The translations under genes were made by a program, and so were the position numbers. Below are positions 6,201 through 9,331 of a stretch of 9,331 bases of DNA, one piece after another (positions within the stretch are counted from its first letter, which is position 1; each line of letters opens with the position of its first letter). Source of the DNA: an uncultured Verrucomicrobiota bacterium (GTDB lineage Bacteria > Verrucomicrobiota > Kiritimatiellia > RFP12 > UBA1067). The stretch covers positions 1 through 9,331 of the forward strand of contig CAMZET010000042.1 of NCBI GenBank assembly GCA_947305825.1, written 5' to 3'. The notes below the pieces were generated by a model. The model did not search any database. It was given only the letters and a program-made list of their open reading frames with translations, and was not told the DNA's origin.

Positions 6201-8827
6201 GCGGCGACGGCGGGGCTGGCGTCGGCGGCGGCGATGGCGCTGCGTGCGCCTCCGTCTCCATAGCGGGCGGCGAAGTAGCCTCCGCCGGCGGCGACGGCGC
6301 CGCCGGCATCGGCGGCGGTGTAGAATCGCGCGCCATCGACGGCTGCTCCCCGTTCATTGCCATCTCCGGCGGCCGCGTCTCCGCCACCGCCGGCTCCTAT
6401 GCTGCCGCCATCGGCTCCGGCGACTGGTGTGACAATTCCAACCCCTCCGTCTCCATCTCCGGCGGAACCGTCGTCGCAAACGGCGGCATCGCCTCCGACG
6501 CGAGCACCTATGACGGCGTAGACGACATCGGCTTCGGCGACCCCGATACTTCCTCCACGCGACTGGAAAACACGAATGTCTTCGGCGCCGCGAGCATCCG
6601 TGCCGTCCACCGCTCTTCCGCCAACGCGCGCGTTTCGCCTCAGCCCGTCGACGCTTCCGCCAACGCCCTCTATTGCGTCACGGTCGCTGACCTCGCTCCC
6701 AATTCCCAGGTCCGCATCGAACTCCTCGACGGCTTCGACGACGTTTCCGGCATCTATTCCGACGAAGACGGCAAGATTTACCTATGGCTTCCAGACGGCT
6801 TCCACGTGTTCTACGTGAACGACCTGCCGCTCGCCGCGAGCGTGAGTGGCGCGGACGTGACGGCGGTCGAATGGCTCACGGGTGTCACCGCCGACGGTAT
6901 CGACGTCTCCTATGCCGACGGCAGAAGCTGGTGGTACGACTACACGACGAGGACTTTGCTCGTCATAGGCGAGTGCGTCCTGTCCGGCACGAATACGGAA
7001 GGGCTGGTCAATCTCGTTGCCGCGCCGGATTTGGAAGAGGGCGGCTCTGCGTTCGGGTTTACTGTGTCTAACCTGCATTTGAAGGCGTCTGGAACGCCGC
7101 TCGCGGTGACGAACGGAGCGGCGATGGTGAGGCTTGCCGGAACCAATGTCTTCGAGGCGGCTTCCGCGAGCAGTTGCGCGGCGATTGAAGTCCGCGACGG
7201 AGCGACGCTCTCGGTGACGAATTCCGGCGGGGTTGCGGCGCTTTCCGCTGGAGCGGGCGGTGCGCTCGTCTCTGGCGGCGGGGTCTTCTGCGTTGTAGGC
7301 GGCTCGTTCGCGTTTTCCGGCGATTTCACCTGCGACAGCGTCGTCGTGGGAGGAGGCTCGGCGGCCTTCTCCGGCGCATTCGCCTCGCGCCCGGTGAACC
7401 CGTTTGGCGAGGAAACTTGGTGCGTGACGGTCTCCAATCTGGCGGCAGACGCCGAAATCGCCGTCGACGGCCTCCCAGACTACTATAATTCGGACGGCAT
7501 TTTCGCCGACGGCGACGGCTGCATCTATTTGTGGCTGGCCGAGGGCGAATACGATTTCGAAGTCGGCGACACGCCGATGTGCGCGATTGTGGCCGACGGC
7601 GCCGCGACGGTATTCGAGCGCGTCGCCAGAGGCGTGTTCGTGGACGGCGTGGAAGTCGGCAGCAGACTTTTCGGCCCTGGCTGGATTTACGACCCCGGCG
7701 AATGCGCCGTTCGCATCCTGGACGCGGGAACTTACATCCTTTCCGGCACGAACACCGAAGGCAAGGTGGCGTTTAGCGTGGACGCCGAAGACGGCGCGGT
7801 CGAACTCTCGCTCGACGGGCTTTGCCTTTCCGGCTACGACGGCAGTGGCGAAGCCAGCCCAATCCACGTCAGCCCGGCCGCGAATGCGCCGGAAGTCGTC
7901 ATCGCGCTGTCAAAGACGAACACGCTTGCCGGGGCGGCGGGCCAGGCGGGGATATTCGTTCCCGCCGGCCGGACTCTGGCGATAGGCGGTGAAGGGCGGC
8001 TCGACGTGTCGAGTTCCGGCGGCGCGGCAATCGGCGGCGTGGACGGCGCGCTAGATGCGGTGCGCAATTCGGGCGGCATAACGATAACGGGCGGCACGAT
8101 TGTCGCCGCCGCCACGGGCGGCGCGGCGGCGGTAGGACCAGGCGCCGGCGGCACAGGACCCGCCGTCGTCGTTTCCGGCGGTTCGCTGCGCATCGACGCC
8201 GAGGCGTTCGCCACCACCGCTGTCGATACAAACTCCAACCCTCTCGTCTGCGTGACGGTGGACGGCCTCGCGCCAGGTGCGCCCGTCGCTTTCAACGGCC
8301 TCCCGGACGATTTCGGCACTGTCGGCATATATGCCGACGAGTTAGGCAAAGTCTACCTCTGGCTCCCGGAAAACTGGGAAACCGAGCACCAGATTGTTCC
8401 AAATGCCCTCTCCTCGGGCCGCCGCCGCCTCCTATGCGCTTCCGGGACGGAACACTCTTTTGCCGCCAACGGCTACCGCTACTCGGTTGTTATCGACGCT
8501 ACAGCAGGCTCCGCAGAGGCGGTCCGCGGACAGCCGCTACCCCTCGAATCTCTGGACATCCGCAGTTTCGCCATCGAAGACGGATGCCTTGCTGTCGACC
8601 TTGACGCTTCTCCAGACACCTGGCTCTACGGCTTTGCCGGTTCCCTCGCCGTCCGCGCTGCCGTTTCCCTCGAAGACCTTGCGTCGCAAGCCTCCGCCCT
8701 CGACCTCGGCGATGTCCGCATCGTCCTCAAGGATGGCAAAAGCGCCGAAATCTCCGTCCCGCTGCCTACCGGCGACGACGGTCAGCCCCCGCCGGCCATG
8801 TTCTTCATAATCGACGGACCCCGCTGA
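2..8827 (+). CDS. Giant glycine-rich modular repeat protein (5' truncated), probably secreted or surface-exposed
   Basis: The frame is open from the first complete codon at base 2 to TGA at 8825-8827, giving at least 2941 residues; the true start is upstream of the window. The ATG at 731 is internal. It has no Shine-Dalgarno upstream, and it falls inside a module whose first half (GW-x-Y, near 590) lies before it. Domains in order: Gly-rich tract, InlB-B-like repeat, then repeating B module / A module / GAGIGGG solenoid units, then a unique C-terminal domain. Cysteines are few, composition is rich in Gly, Ala, Ser, Val and Asp, and no enzyme motif is seen. The C-terminus ends in FFIIDGPR without an LPXTG, PEP-CTERM or membrane helix. 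The signal peptide, if any, is outside the window. The solenoid resembles the beta-helical, Gly-rich carbohydrate-binding proteins of the Cthe_2159 type; an extracellular adhesive or glycan-binding role is inferred from that style only. No neighbouring gene is present to give context. Confidence 0.9.
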   Translation, partial: GGGSGGTYYTAQGQSDDKNTGGSGGGGSGGSAGSGTRGEGQRNRGQKGGDGGYGGSVGANGSRGSIFKSPGATLNYSGATSSATSHPAIEYAITFDDDWRLTTNLTAKYSFELPAAPVPSRYGYHFGGWFAGEGGTGRQYYDASGRCALANDIWLETEDRTLYPRWTRNEDEPLENVSLTINGTGFTEGVDASGDGWRYVSADGRVYIDGAGGVYDISGKDVDGFAVIDVSAACSVKVSTSLSMSPGRRRGHAPFYVRPTSSPVEFKVEDGAECSLSGSAGKTTIYTCEGAELTIDAKGVLNLAGGEGASDLGLDEGQTQGGKIYIVTDTHWFSNIRPERGDEEDNGLLNDEGLGVEFYSAQDRLTRLWCVRISNLNSNGNTQPREFHIQRTASDDYDIIRPDGNGNVWLWMPNGGYEWAERAGADVSTDNMWIAYVENVHMTADFFTPLRILIDGEDSAHLTGPGWYCKRYASKNGATKATLVITNAGPHVVTGYGNAQILAECSTTLVVSNLLLNVASWEGKSAVEIGEGATLDLTIEGTNTFSAASSCAGIAVGYGESLKVSGDGVLFVNGGTGGAGIGGSPGTGDARNGAITIEGGRITAHGGAYGAGIGSADATTQSGKISVSGGYLVLRGGKNASAIGGGFSAYANVEISGGSVFPTPGAKASAIGCGNNCRNPSAGSCVFGLAAIYADLAAVSPAPKDSSGAIVFPVAFDMEMPNCAVTNVVFDFVDQPCKDLWTDSKGELMLWMSQTSGILKAVTITAVDADGGSLTKTWGVKIYEDGTIVFSTDVLTVDGYTVIGGRSTSGTGWNYDAVSTALYVTSDDSHIVTGTATNGTIRLVVTAQDGKVTFEELLLETPESLLSPFTVSNRCTVTLVGDNTLSCRYTMPTTNDLAATGSKYTAALEVAQTGTLVVEGEGTLAAKGGYCGAGIGARGVEGEVAGAIEIRGGYIYATGGSGPAGGGAGIGGGKGNSISSITVSGGYVHAKGGNAAAGIGGGNSGGTAFVNEVFRVTGGTVYAESGDGISFSDFIVSTGGSSPVTGSRAVVIDGGSVRPAHASPTNNVCAYPGPVDSAANRLVFATISGLPLGETVKISDSLWRQYDGAELLVDDGGCICLWGAFTNVVRTVGVECPGIAEGDVASLEISAASNSVHSIEGAHGGVHPDSKTVDGETCWRVEVSGLPASQRVSVTGISSKYVRGTAIVDASGSAFIYVPDGEYEFTAAGYAYHASVAGAPTKAVYRVGVSVDGVDIGAEGGDGWSYDGTAGVLTLSNAVEYVVSGESAERRVTVLAAAAGVKVRAARLTLALPGVVSFSAADGATLEFTGGTLRCMERIAVPTVISGGSLDASFAAPSALSGQTARRVTIDGFDRYARVEFSNADSLGDYDTSGIYANASGRVYLWLPDGAYSFRVSSEDASARQMIAVVEGADVEAEEYDETGVLVDGVDAGWLKGSGWRNRNGVVTFDAAGSHVLGGTNYGAVVSFLVEPAGMSLKLDSLVMTNSHLNLPPLAFGGEAVAAYALELSGTNVLAAAVERASAVALGAKASLTVSGTGRLEARGGHSAPGIGLADGATPVSTSLTVESGEVEAIGGVGGAGIGGGDGQPGFLVWVHGGNVTAQGGANGAGIGGGSSGYGGNVSVAGGLVLAQGGSGGAGIGGGTGARAGSYSQSGGTVLISRGDGAADIGAGTAGAAGASSATTVTGGSLRAETLHITVPPTDAAGNPLYRITIQTAHTNAAAQAIAEERYGYSLSGAFTDDEGKLYIWLPDGNTYYLKVDGRPYRAIVDGADTVAELWVVGVEVNGEDVALQYGDGWSYDLDTGAISVLGDGAVVSGSPLPDMVAFLSLTNDVSLAISNLVLSSSAAAASAPISVSGGADVELAFAASNSLAGAAGFPGIGVEYGSSLALTNLDFVALLPDLDSIVVYTNILYDITEDEETGVVTTNEVIYQEIASTNYIEKVVSAVLEARGGANAAGIGGGVSQAYGSVKVFDGGVLAQGGIGGAGIGSGSCITSEADVRLGGAVEIYGGKVTATGGSGGAGIGGGNSHSGGNIAIYGGEVAATGGDGGAGVGGGDGAACASVSIAGGEVASAGGDGAAGIGGGVESRAIDGCSPFIAISGGRVSATAGSYAAAIGSGDWCDNSNPSVSISGGTVVANGGIASDASTYDGVDDIGFGDPDTSSTRLENTNVFGAASIRAVHRSSANARVSPQPVDASANALYCVTVADLAPNSQVRIELLDGFDDVSGIYSDEDGKIYLWLPDGFHVFYVNDLPLAASVSGADVTAVEWLTGVTADGIDVSYADGRSWWYDYTTRTLLVIGECVLSGTNTEGLVNLVAAPDLEEGGSAFGFTVSNLHLKASGTPLAVTNGAAMVRLAGTNVFEAASASSCAAIEVRDGATLSVTNSGGVAALSAGAGGALVSGGGVFCVVGGSFAFSGDFTCDSVVVGGGSAAFSGAFASRPVNPFGEETWCVTVSNLAADAEIAVDGLPDYYNSDGIFADGDGCIYLWLAEGEYDFEVGDTPMCAIVADGAATVFERVARGVFVDGVEVGSRLFGPGWIYDPGECAVRILDAGTYILSGTNTEGKVAFSVDAEDGAVELSLDGLCLSGYDGSGEASPIHVSPAANAPEVVIALSKTNTLAGAAGQAGIFVPAGRTLAIGGEGRLDVSSSGGAAIGGVDGALDAVRNSGGITITGGTIVAAATGGAAAVGPGAGGTGPAVVVSGGSLRIDAEAFATTAVDTNSNPLVCVTVDGLAPGAPVAFNGLPDDFGTVGIYADELGKVYLWLPENWETEHQIVPNALSSGRRRLLCASGTEHSFAANGYRYSVVIDATAGSAEAVRGQPLPLESLDIRSFAIEDGCLAVDLDASPDTWLYGFAGSLAVRAAVSLEDLASQASALDLGDVRIVLKDGKSAEISVPLPTGDDGQPPPAMFFIIDGPR
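320..499 (+). other. InlB-B-like (Listeria-Bacteroides) repeat domain
   Basis: Residues about 107-166 read AKYSFELPAAPVPSRYGYHFGGWF, then a Gly-rich turn, then LYPRW at the end. The hallmark pattern of the InlB B-repeat family is LP.P...GY.F.GW near the start and TLYAKW at the end; both ends are recognisable here. In that family the unit is a small beta-grasp-like fold found in many copies in secreted bacterial proteins. Only one copy is visible; others could precede the window. It is followed immediately by the first A module. Confidence 0.75.
530..1072 (+). repeat. First repeat unit: A module with a short degenerate solenoid, no preceding B module
   Basis: The A module begins with VSLTINGTG and DGWRY (Trp codon at 590), then a YDISGKDVDG strand that matches the VSGTNTEG strand of later copies. 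The second half (GAELTIDAKGVLNLAGGEG, about 877-936) matches the GRTLAIGGEGRLDV segment of the last unit. Only a weak GIG-like rung (ASDLGLDEG) follows. The correspondence runs straight across the ATG at 731, which is the main evidence that 731 is not a translation start. This unit follows the InlB-like domain where the others follow a B module. Confidence 0.65.
1073..2086 (+). repeat. Repeat unit: B1 - A1 - solenoid 1
   Basis: The B module carries WLWMPNG (1226-1246), preceded by a divergent LWCVRISNLN strand. The A module begins with ILIDGEDSAHLTGPGWY (Trp codon at 1400) and has the HVVTGYG strand. The solenoid (about 1651-2040) has rungs marked CAGIAVG, GAGIGGS, GAGIGSA, ASAIGGG and ASAIGCG, spaced 28-32 residues, with GG-x-I-x-A-x-GG strands between them. 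The last rung contains an NNCRN...SC pair of cysteines, unusual for this cysteine-poor protein. Confidence 0.7.
2087..3172 (+). repeat. Repeat unit: B2 - A2 - solenoid 2
   Basis: The B module is divergent: LMLWMS (2243-2260) takes the place of YLWLPDG, but the preceding DSKGE still matches the DE-x-GK pattern of other copies. The A module has VDGYTVIGG and GWNYD (Trp codon at 2438), then HIVTGTATNGTI. The solenoid (about 2740-3100) has GAGIGAR, GAGIGGG and AAGIGGG rungs, with spacings of 35 and 29 residues, and ends in irregular GG-x-V strands. The order and spacing (Trp about 195 bases after the B core) match the other units. Confidence 0.7.
3173..3484 (+). repeat. Lone B module (B3) without its A module or solenoid
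   Basis: This stretch has VDSAANRLVFATISGLPLGETVKI, which matches the DA-x-N-x-L-x-x-VT-x-x-L-x-P strand pattern of later B modules, and CICLWG (3353-3370) in the position of YLWLPDG. It is followed directly by another B module rather than by GW-x-Y. The B core motifs here are only 288 bases apart, against roughly 570-1480 bases between other neighbours. It is the most diverged B copy. Confidence 0.55.
3485..4048 (+). repeat. Repeat unit: B4 - A3 with almost no solenoid
   Basis: The B module is clear: CWRVEVSGLPASQRVSV, then FIYVPDGEYEFTAAGYAYHA (core 3641-3664). The A module begins VSVDGVDIG...GWSYD (Trp codon at 3791) and has YVVSGESAE. After the A module there is only FTGGTLRC and ISGGSL, with no GAGIGGG rung. 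This is the clearest case of a unit whose solenoid is missing or was never expanded. Confidence 0.7.
4049..5143 (+). repeat. Repeat unit: B5 - A4 - solenoid 3, with exact 29-residue rungs
   Basis: The B module has GIYANASGRVYLWLPDG (core 4208-4231). The A module has VLVDGVDAGW and a second GW at 4379, but here the usual YD is replaced by RNR; the following strand is VLGGTNYGAV. The solenoid (about 4648-5130) contains APGIG and three exact GAGIGGG motifs starting at 4796, 4883 and 4970, which is a strict 87-base (29-residue) period, then AADIGAG. Each rung carries two short beta-strand patterns around a GG-x-V-x-A-x-GG segment. Confidence 0.75.
5144..6598 (+). repeat. Repeat unit: B6 - A5 - solenoid 4, the longest solenoid, with an inserted loop
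   Basis: The B module has LYRITIQT and DDEGKLYIWLPDG (core 5297-5320). The A module has GVEVNGEDV and GWSYD (Trp codon at 5453), then VVSGSPLPD. The solenoid has rungs FPGIGVE, AAGIGGG, GAGIGSG, GAGIGGG, GAGVGGG, AAGIGGG, AAAIGSG and a final DDIGFG, mostly 29 residues apart and sometimes 34-36. After the first rung, about 50 residues (5750-5899) interrupt the strand that normally leads to LEARGG. At about 485 residues this is the largest unit. Confidence 0.75.
5750..5899 (+). other. Acidic/aromatic insertion in solenoid 4
   Basis: In other units a GATLSVSGTGRLEARGG-like strand pair is continuous. Here GSSLALTNLDF is separated from AVLEARGG by about 50 residues rich in Val, Ile, Tyr, Thr, Asn, Asp and Glu. 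The insert contains three loose repeats of TN followed by an aromatic/aliphatic segment (TNILYDI, TNEVIYQEI, TNYIEKVV). Its DNA is visibly less GC-rich than its surroundings and contains a GTATAG/CTATAC inverted repeat (5775-5790). It probably forms a loop or small subdomain protruding from the solenoid; no known domain is recognised. Confidence 0.55.
6599..7378 (+). repeat. Repeat unit: B7 - A6 with degenerate solenoid
   Basis: The B module has VDASANALYCVTVADLAP and SDEDGKIYLWLPDG (core 6776-6799). The A module has GVTADGIDV and SWWYD (Trp codons at 6929 and 6932), then CVLSGTNTEGLV and LAGTNVFEAA. The following region keeps CAAIEVRDGATLSV but loses the GAGIGGG signature, leaving short alternating GG-x-F/V strands (GGGVFCVVGGSFAF). 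Confidence 0.7.
7379..8206 (+). repeat. Repeat unit: B8 - A7 - short solenoid
   Basis: The B module has WCVTVSNLAADAEIAVDGLPD and IYLWLAEGEYDFEVG (core 7523-7546). The A module has GVFVDGVEVG and GWIYD (Trp codon at 7682), then YILSGTNTEGKVAF and KTNTLAGAAGQAGI. The solenoid is short, with GAAIGGV and GAAAVGPG rungs joined by GGITITGGTIVAAATGG. This is the cleanest complete unit and a good template for aligning the others. Confidence 0.7.
8207..8542 (+). repeat. Ninth B module (B9), with an internal insertion
   Basis: The strands VCVTVDGLAPGAPVAFNGLPD and GIYADELGKVYLWLPE (core 8351-8374) match the B consensus closely. The expected continuation (GEYEF...GY.Y) is delayed: about 28 residues, including NWETEHQIV and SGRRRLL, precede SFAANGYRYSVVI. 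B modules resemble carboxypeptidase-regulatory or transthyretin-like beta-sandwich domains in their D-x-x-G-x-x-x-x-LP-x-G-x-Y-x-F...GY pattern; that fold is inferred from the motif alone. No A module follows; the C-terminal domain does. Confidence 0.6.
8543..8824 (+). other. Unique C-terminal domain of the giant protein
   Basis: The last about 94 residues (2848-2941) do not resemble A, B or solenoid modules. They read as alternating beta-strands (SFAIEDGCLAVDLD, WLYGFAGSLAVRAAVSL, VRIVLKDGKSAEISVPLP) ending in MFFIIDGPR. The pattern of a short domain with an aromatic pair almost at the terminus is seen in other large secreted proteins, where it can act as a sorting or capping element. Here that is only a possibility; no known sorting signal is recognised. 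Confidence 0.45.
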
Positions 8828-8865
8828 TTCGCCTCCGCCCTCAACTTGTTTACGTTTAACGATTG

Positions 8866-8883
8866 AATTGGGGCAATTGGGGG
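8866..8883. repeat. Two tandem 9-bp repeats (AATTGGGGC / AATTGGGGG)
   Basis: Two adjacent copies with one mismatch, at 8866-8874 and 8875-8883, 39 bases past the stop codon. The core AATTG also recurs at 9011-9015 after a G run. Confidence 0.6.
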
Positions 8884-8928
8884 ATGTTTTAACCTAAATA
8901 TCGTAGTTGCCCGTCGGGCGTTGTCGCA

Positions 8929-8956
8929 GCCGCCGCCAGACCCGGCGGGCGGCGGC
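8929..8956. other. Strong GC hairpin
   Basis: GCCGCCGCC (8929-8937) pairs perfectly with GGCGGCGGC (8948-8956) around a 10-base loop. No T-tract follows, so it is not a classical intrinsic terminator. It lies about 100 bases past the stop codon and could protect or pause the 3' end of the long transcript. Confidence 0.5.
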
Positions 8957-9013
8957 GGGGATACCCGGGGGGGGGCGCCTTCTCCCAGGTCCTGTGATTA
9001 GTGCGGGGGGAAT

Positions 9014-9040
9014 TGAGAAAGTGAGAAAAGATGAGAAAAG
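9014..9040. repeat. Three TGAGAAAAG-like direct repeats
   Basis: Copies at 9014-9021 (one A shorter), 9022-9030 and 9032-9040, giving a purine-rich block with an 8-10 base period just upstream of the terminator. Confidence 0.55.
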
Positions 9041-9058
9041 GCGCGAGGAAGTGGATTC

Positions 9059-9090
9059 AGCCCCGTTTTTGCGGGGCTTATTTGTTTTTA
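9059..9090 (+). terminator. Probable rho-independent terminator
   Basis: AGCCCCG (9059-9065) pairs perfectly with CGGGGCT (9072-9078) around a TTTTTG loop, and a T-rich tail (TATTTGTTTTTA, 9079-9090) follows on the + strand. The opposite strand lacks a T-tract after the hairpin, so it points rightward, consistent with ending transcription of the giant gene about 230 bases past its stop codon. Confidence 0.65.
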
Positions 9091-9140
9091 GCGGGCGTTT
9101 AAATTCAGAGCGCCGGTGGCGGGGAATTTGAGAATTTGCA

Positions 9141-9170
9141 CCGGCAAAACCCGGCAAAAACGGCTAAAAA
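9141..9170. repeat. Three 10-bp tandem repeats (CCGGCAAAAC-like)
   Basis: Copies CCGGCAAAAC (9141-9150), CCGGCAAAAA (9151-9160) and CGGCTAAAAA (9161-9170) in register. The 10-base period places the A-tracts one helical turn apart, which could bend the DNA; that effect is inferred. A GAATTTGA doublet (9124-9138) lies just upstream. Confidence 0.55.
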
Positions 9171-9204
9171 CAATGGGATGATAGTGCTTTTGAGGGCATT
9201 TTGG

Positions 9205-9249
9205 CTTTGTACCCTTTATGCCCTTTGTGCCCTTTGTGGACTTTGTGCC
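9205..9249. repeat. Five 9-bp tandem repeats (CTTTGTGCC-like)
   Basis: Units start at 9205, 9214, 9223, 9232 and 9241: CTTTGTACC, CTTTATGCC, CTTTGTGCC, CTTTGTGGA and CTTTGTGCC. The register is exact over 45 bases. No open frame uses it, so it is a non-coding microsatellite-like element of unknown role. Confidence 0.7.
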
Positions 9250-9259
9250 CAAACCAATT

Positions 9260-9313
9260 CCCCCCATCTCCTGCCTTCCTGTCCTCCTGCCTTCTCCTAA
9301 CTCCTATCTCTCC
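9260..9313. repeat. Pyrimidine-rich tract with two CTCCTGCCTTC repeats
   Basis: The + strand is nearly all C and T here. An 11-base direct repeat (CTCCTGCCTTC) occurs at 9268-9278 and 9284-9294, with further TCCT words to 9312. On the opposite strand it is a long purine tract. No function can be assigned. Confidence 0.5.
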
Positions 9314-9331
9314 AGGGCGACAGCATTTACT

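Larger units (their letters stand above)
8828..9331. other. Non-coding region downstream of the giant gene
   Basis: No credible coding region is seen. Short open frames here lack a ribosome binding site, use unlikely starts or cross the terminator hairpin. The base composition is uneven, with AT-rich, G-rich and pyrimidine-rich blocks unlike the coding DNA. It holds a GC hairpin, a likely terminator and several sets of short direct repeats, listed separately. No promoter for a downstream gene could be called with confidence. Confidence 0.7.

Noticed and set aside
8800..8827. LPXTG or PEP-CTERM style anchor at the C-terminus
   Set aside because: No LPXTG, no PEP motif followed by a hydrophobic helix and Arg cluster; the end is FFIIDGPR.
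8894..9157. A short minus-strand frame (87 residues) and an overlapping + strand frame at 8907-9131
   Set aside because: Both run through the terminator hairpin and low-complexity repeats, have implausible composition, and the + frame would start at TTG without a ribosome binding site.
9205..9249. Possible CRISPR array
   Set aside because: The units are 9 bp and directly adjacent without spacers, so they are simple tandem repeats.

Overview
The window is almost entirely one giant open reading frame on the + strand. It is already open at base 2 and runs without a stop to a TGA at 8825-8827: at least 2941 residues, with the N-terminus lying outside the window. The DNA is GC-rich. The protein is a glycine-rich, module-repeat protein of the type found as very large secreted or surface proteins in gut bacteria. 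A glycine-rich stretch followed by an InlB-B-like (Listeria-Bacteroides) repeat and then by GAGIGGG beta-solenoid arrays reminds me of proteins from host-associated Kiritimatiellota, Lentisphaerota or Verrucomicrobiota. That assignment is an impression from protein style, not a demonstrated relationship.

Layout: glycine-rich segment (2-208), one InlB-B-like repeat (320-499), then a chain of repeating units to about 8542, then a unique C-terminal domain (8543-8824). Each full unit has three parts. Module B is about 80-100 residues and centres on a YLWLPDG-type motif. Module A has a (V/T)DG...GW-x-YD start and a VSGTNTEG-like strand. A beta-solenoid of about 29-residue rungs follows, marked by GAGIGGG and GG-x-V-x-A-x-GG. 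I count nine B modules, eight A modules and solenoids of very different length, including units with almost no solenoid and one B-B junction where an A module and solenoid are missing. No catalytic domain, sortase signal, PEP-CTERM or transmembrane anchor is visible. A structural, adhesive or glycan-binding role outside the cell is inference.

The last 504 bases (8828-9331) hold no convincing gene. They contain a likely rho-independent terminator (9059-9090), a strong GC hairpin beside a run of nine Gs, and an unusual succession of short direct repeats with 8-10 bp periods, including five copies of a CTTTGTGCC-like nonamer.

The most interesting points are the module architecture, a switch between G-ending and C-ending synonymous codons along the gene, and the stacked short repeats downstream. 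I see no multi-gene system here.
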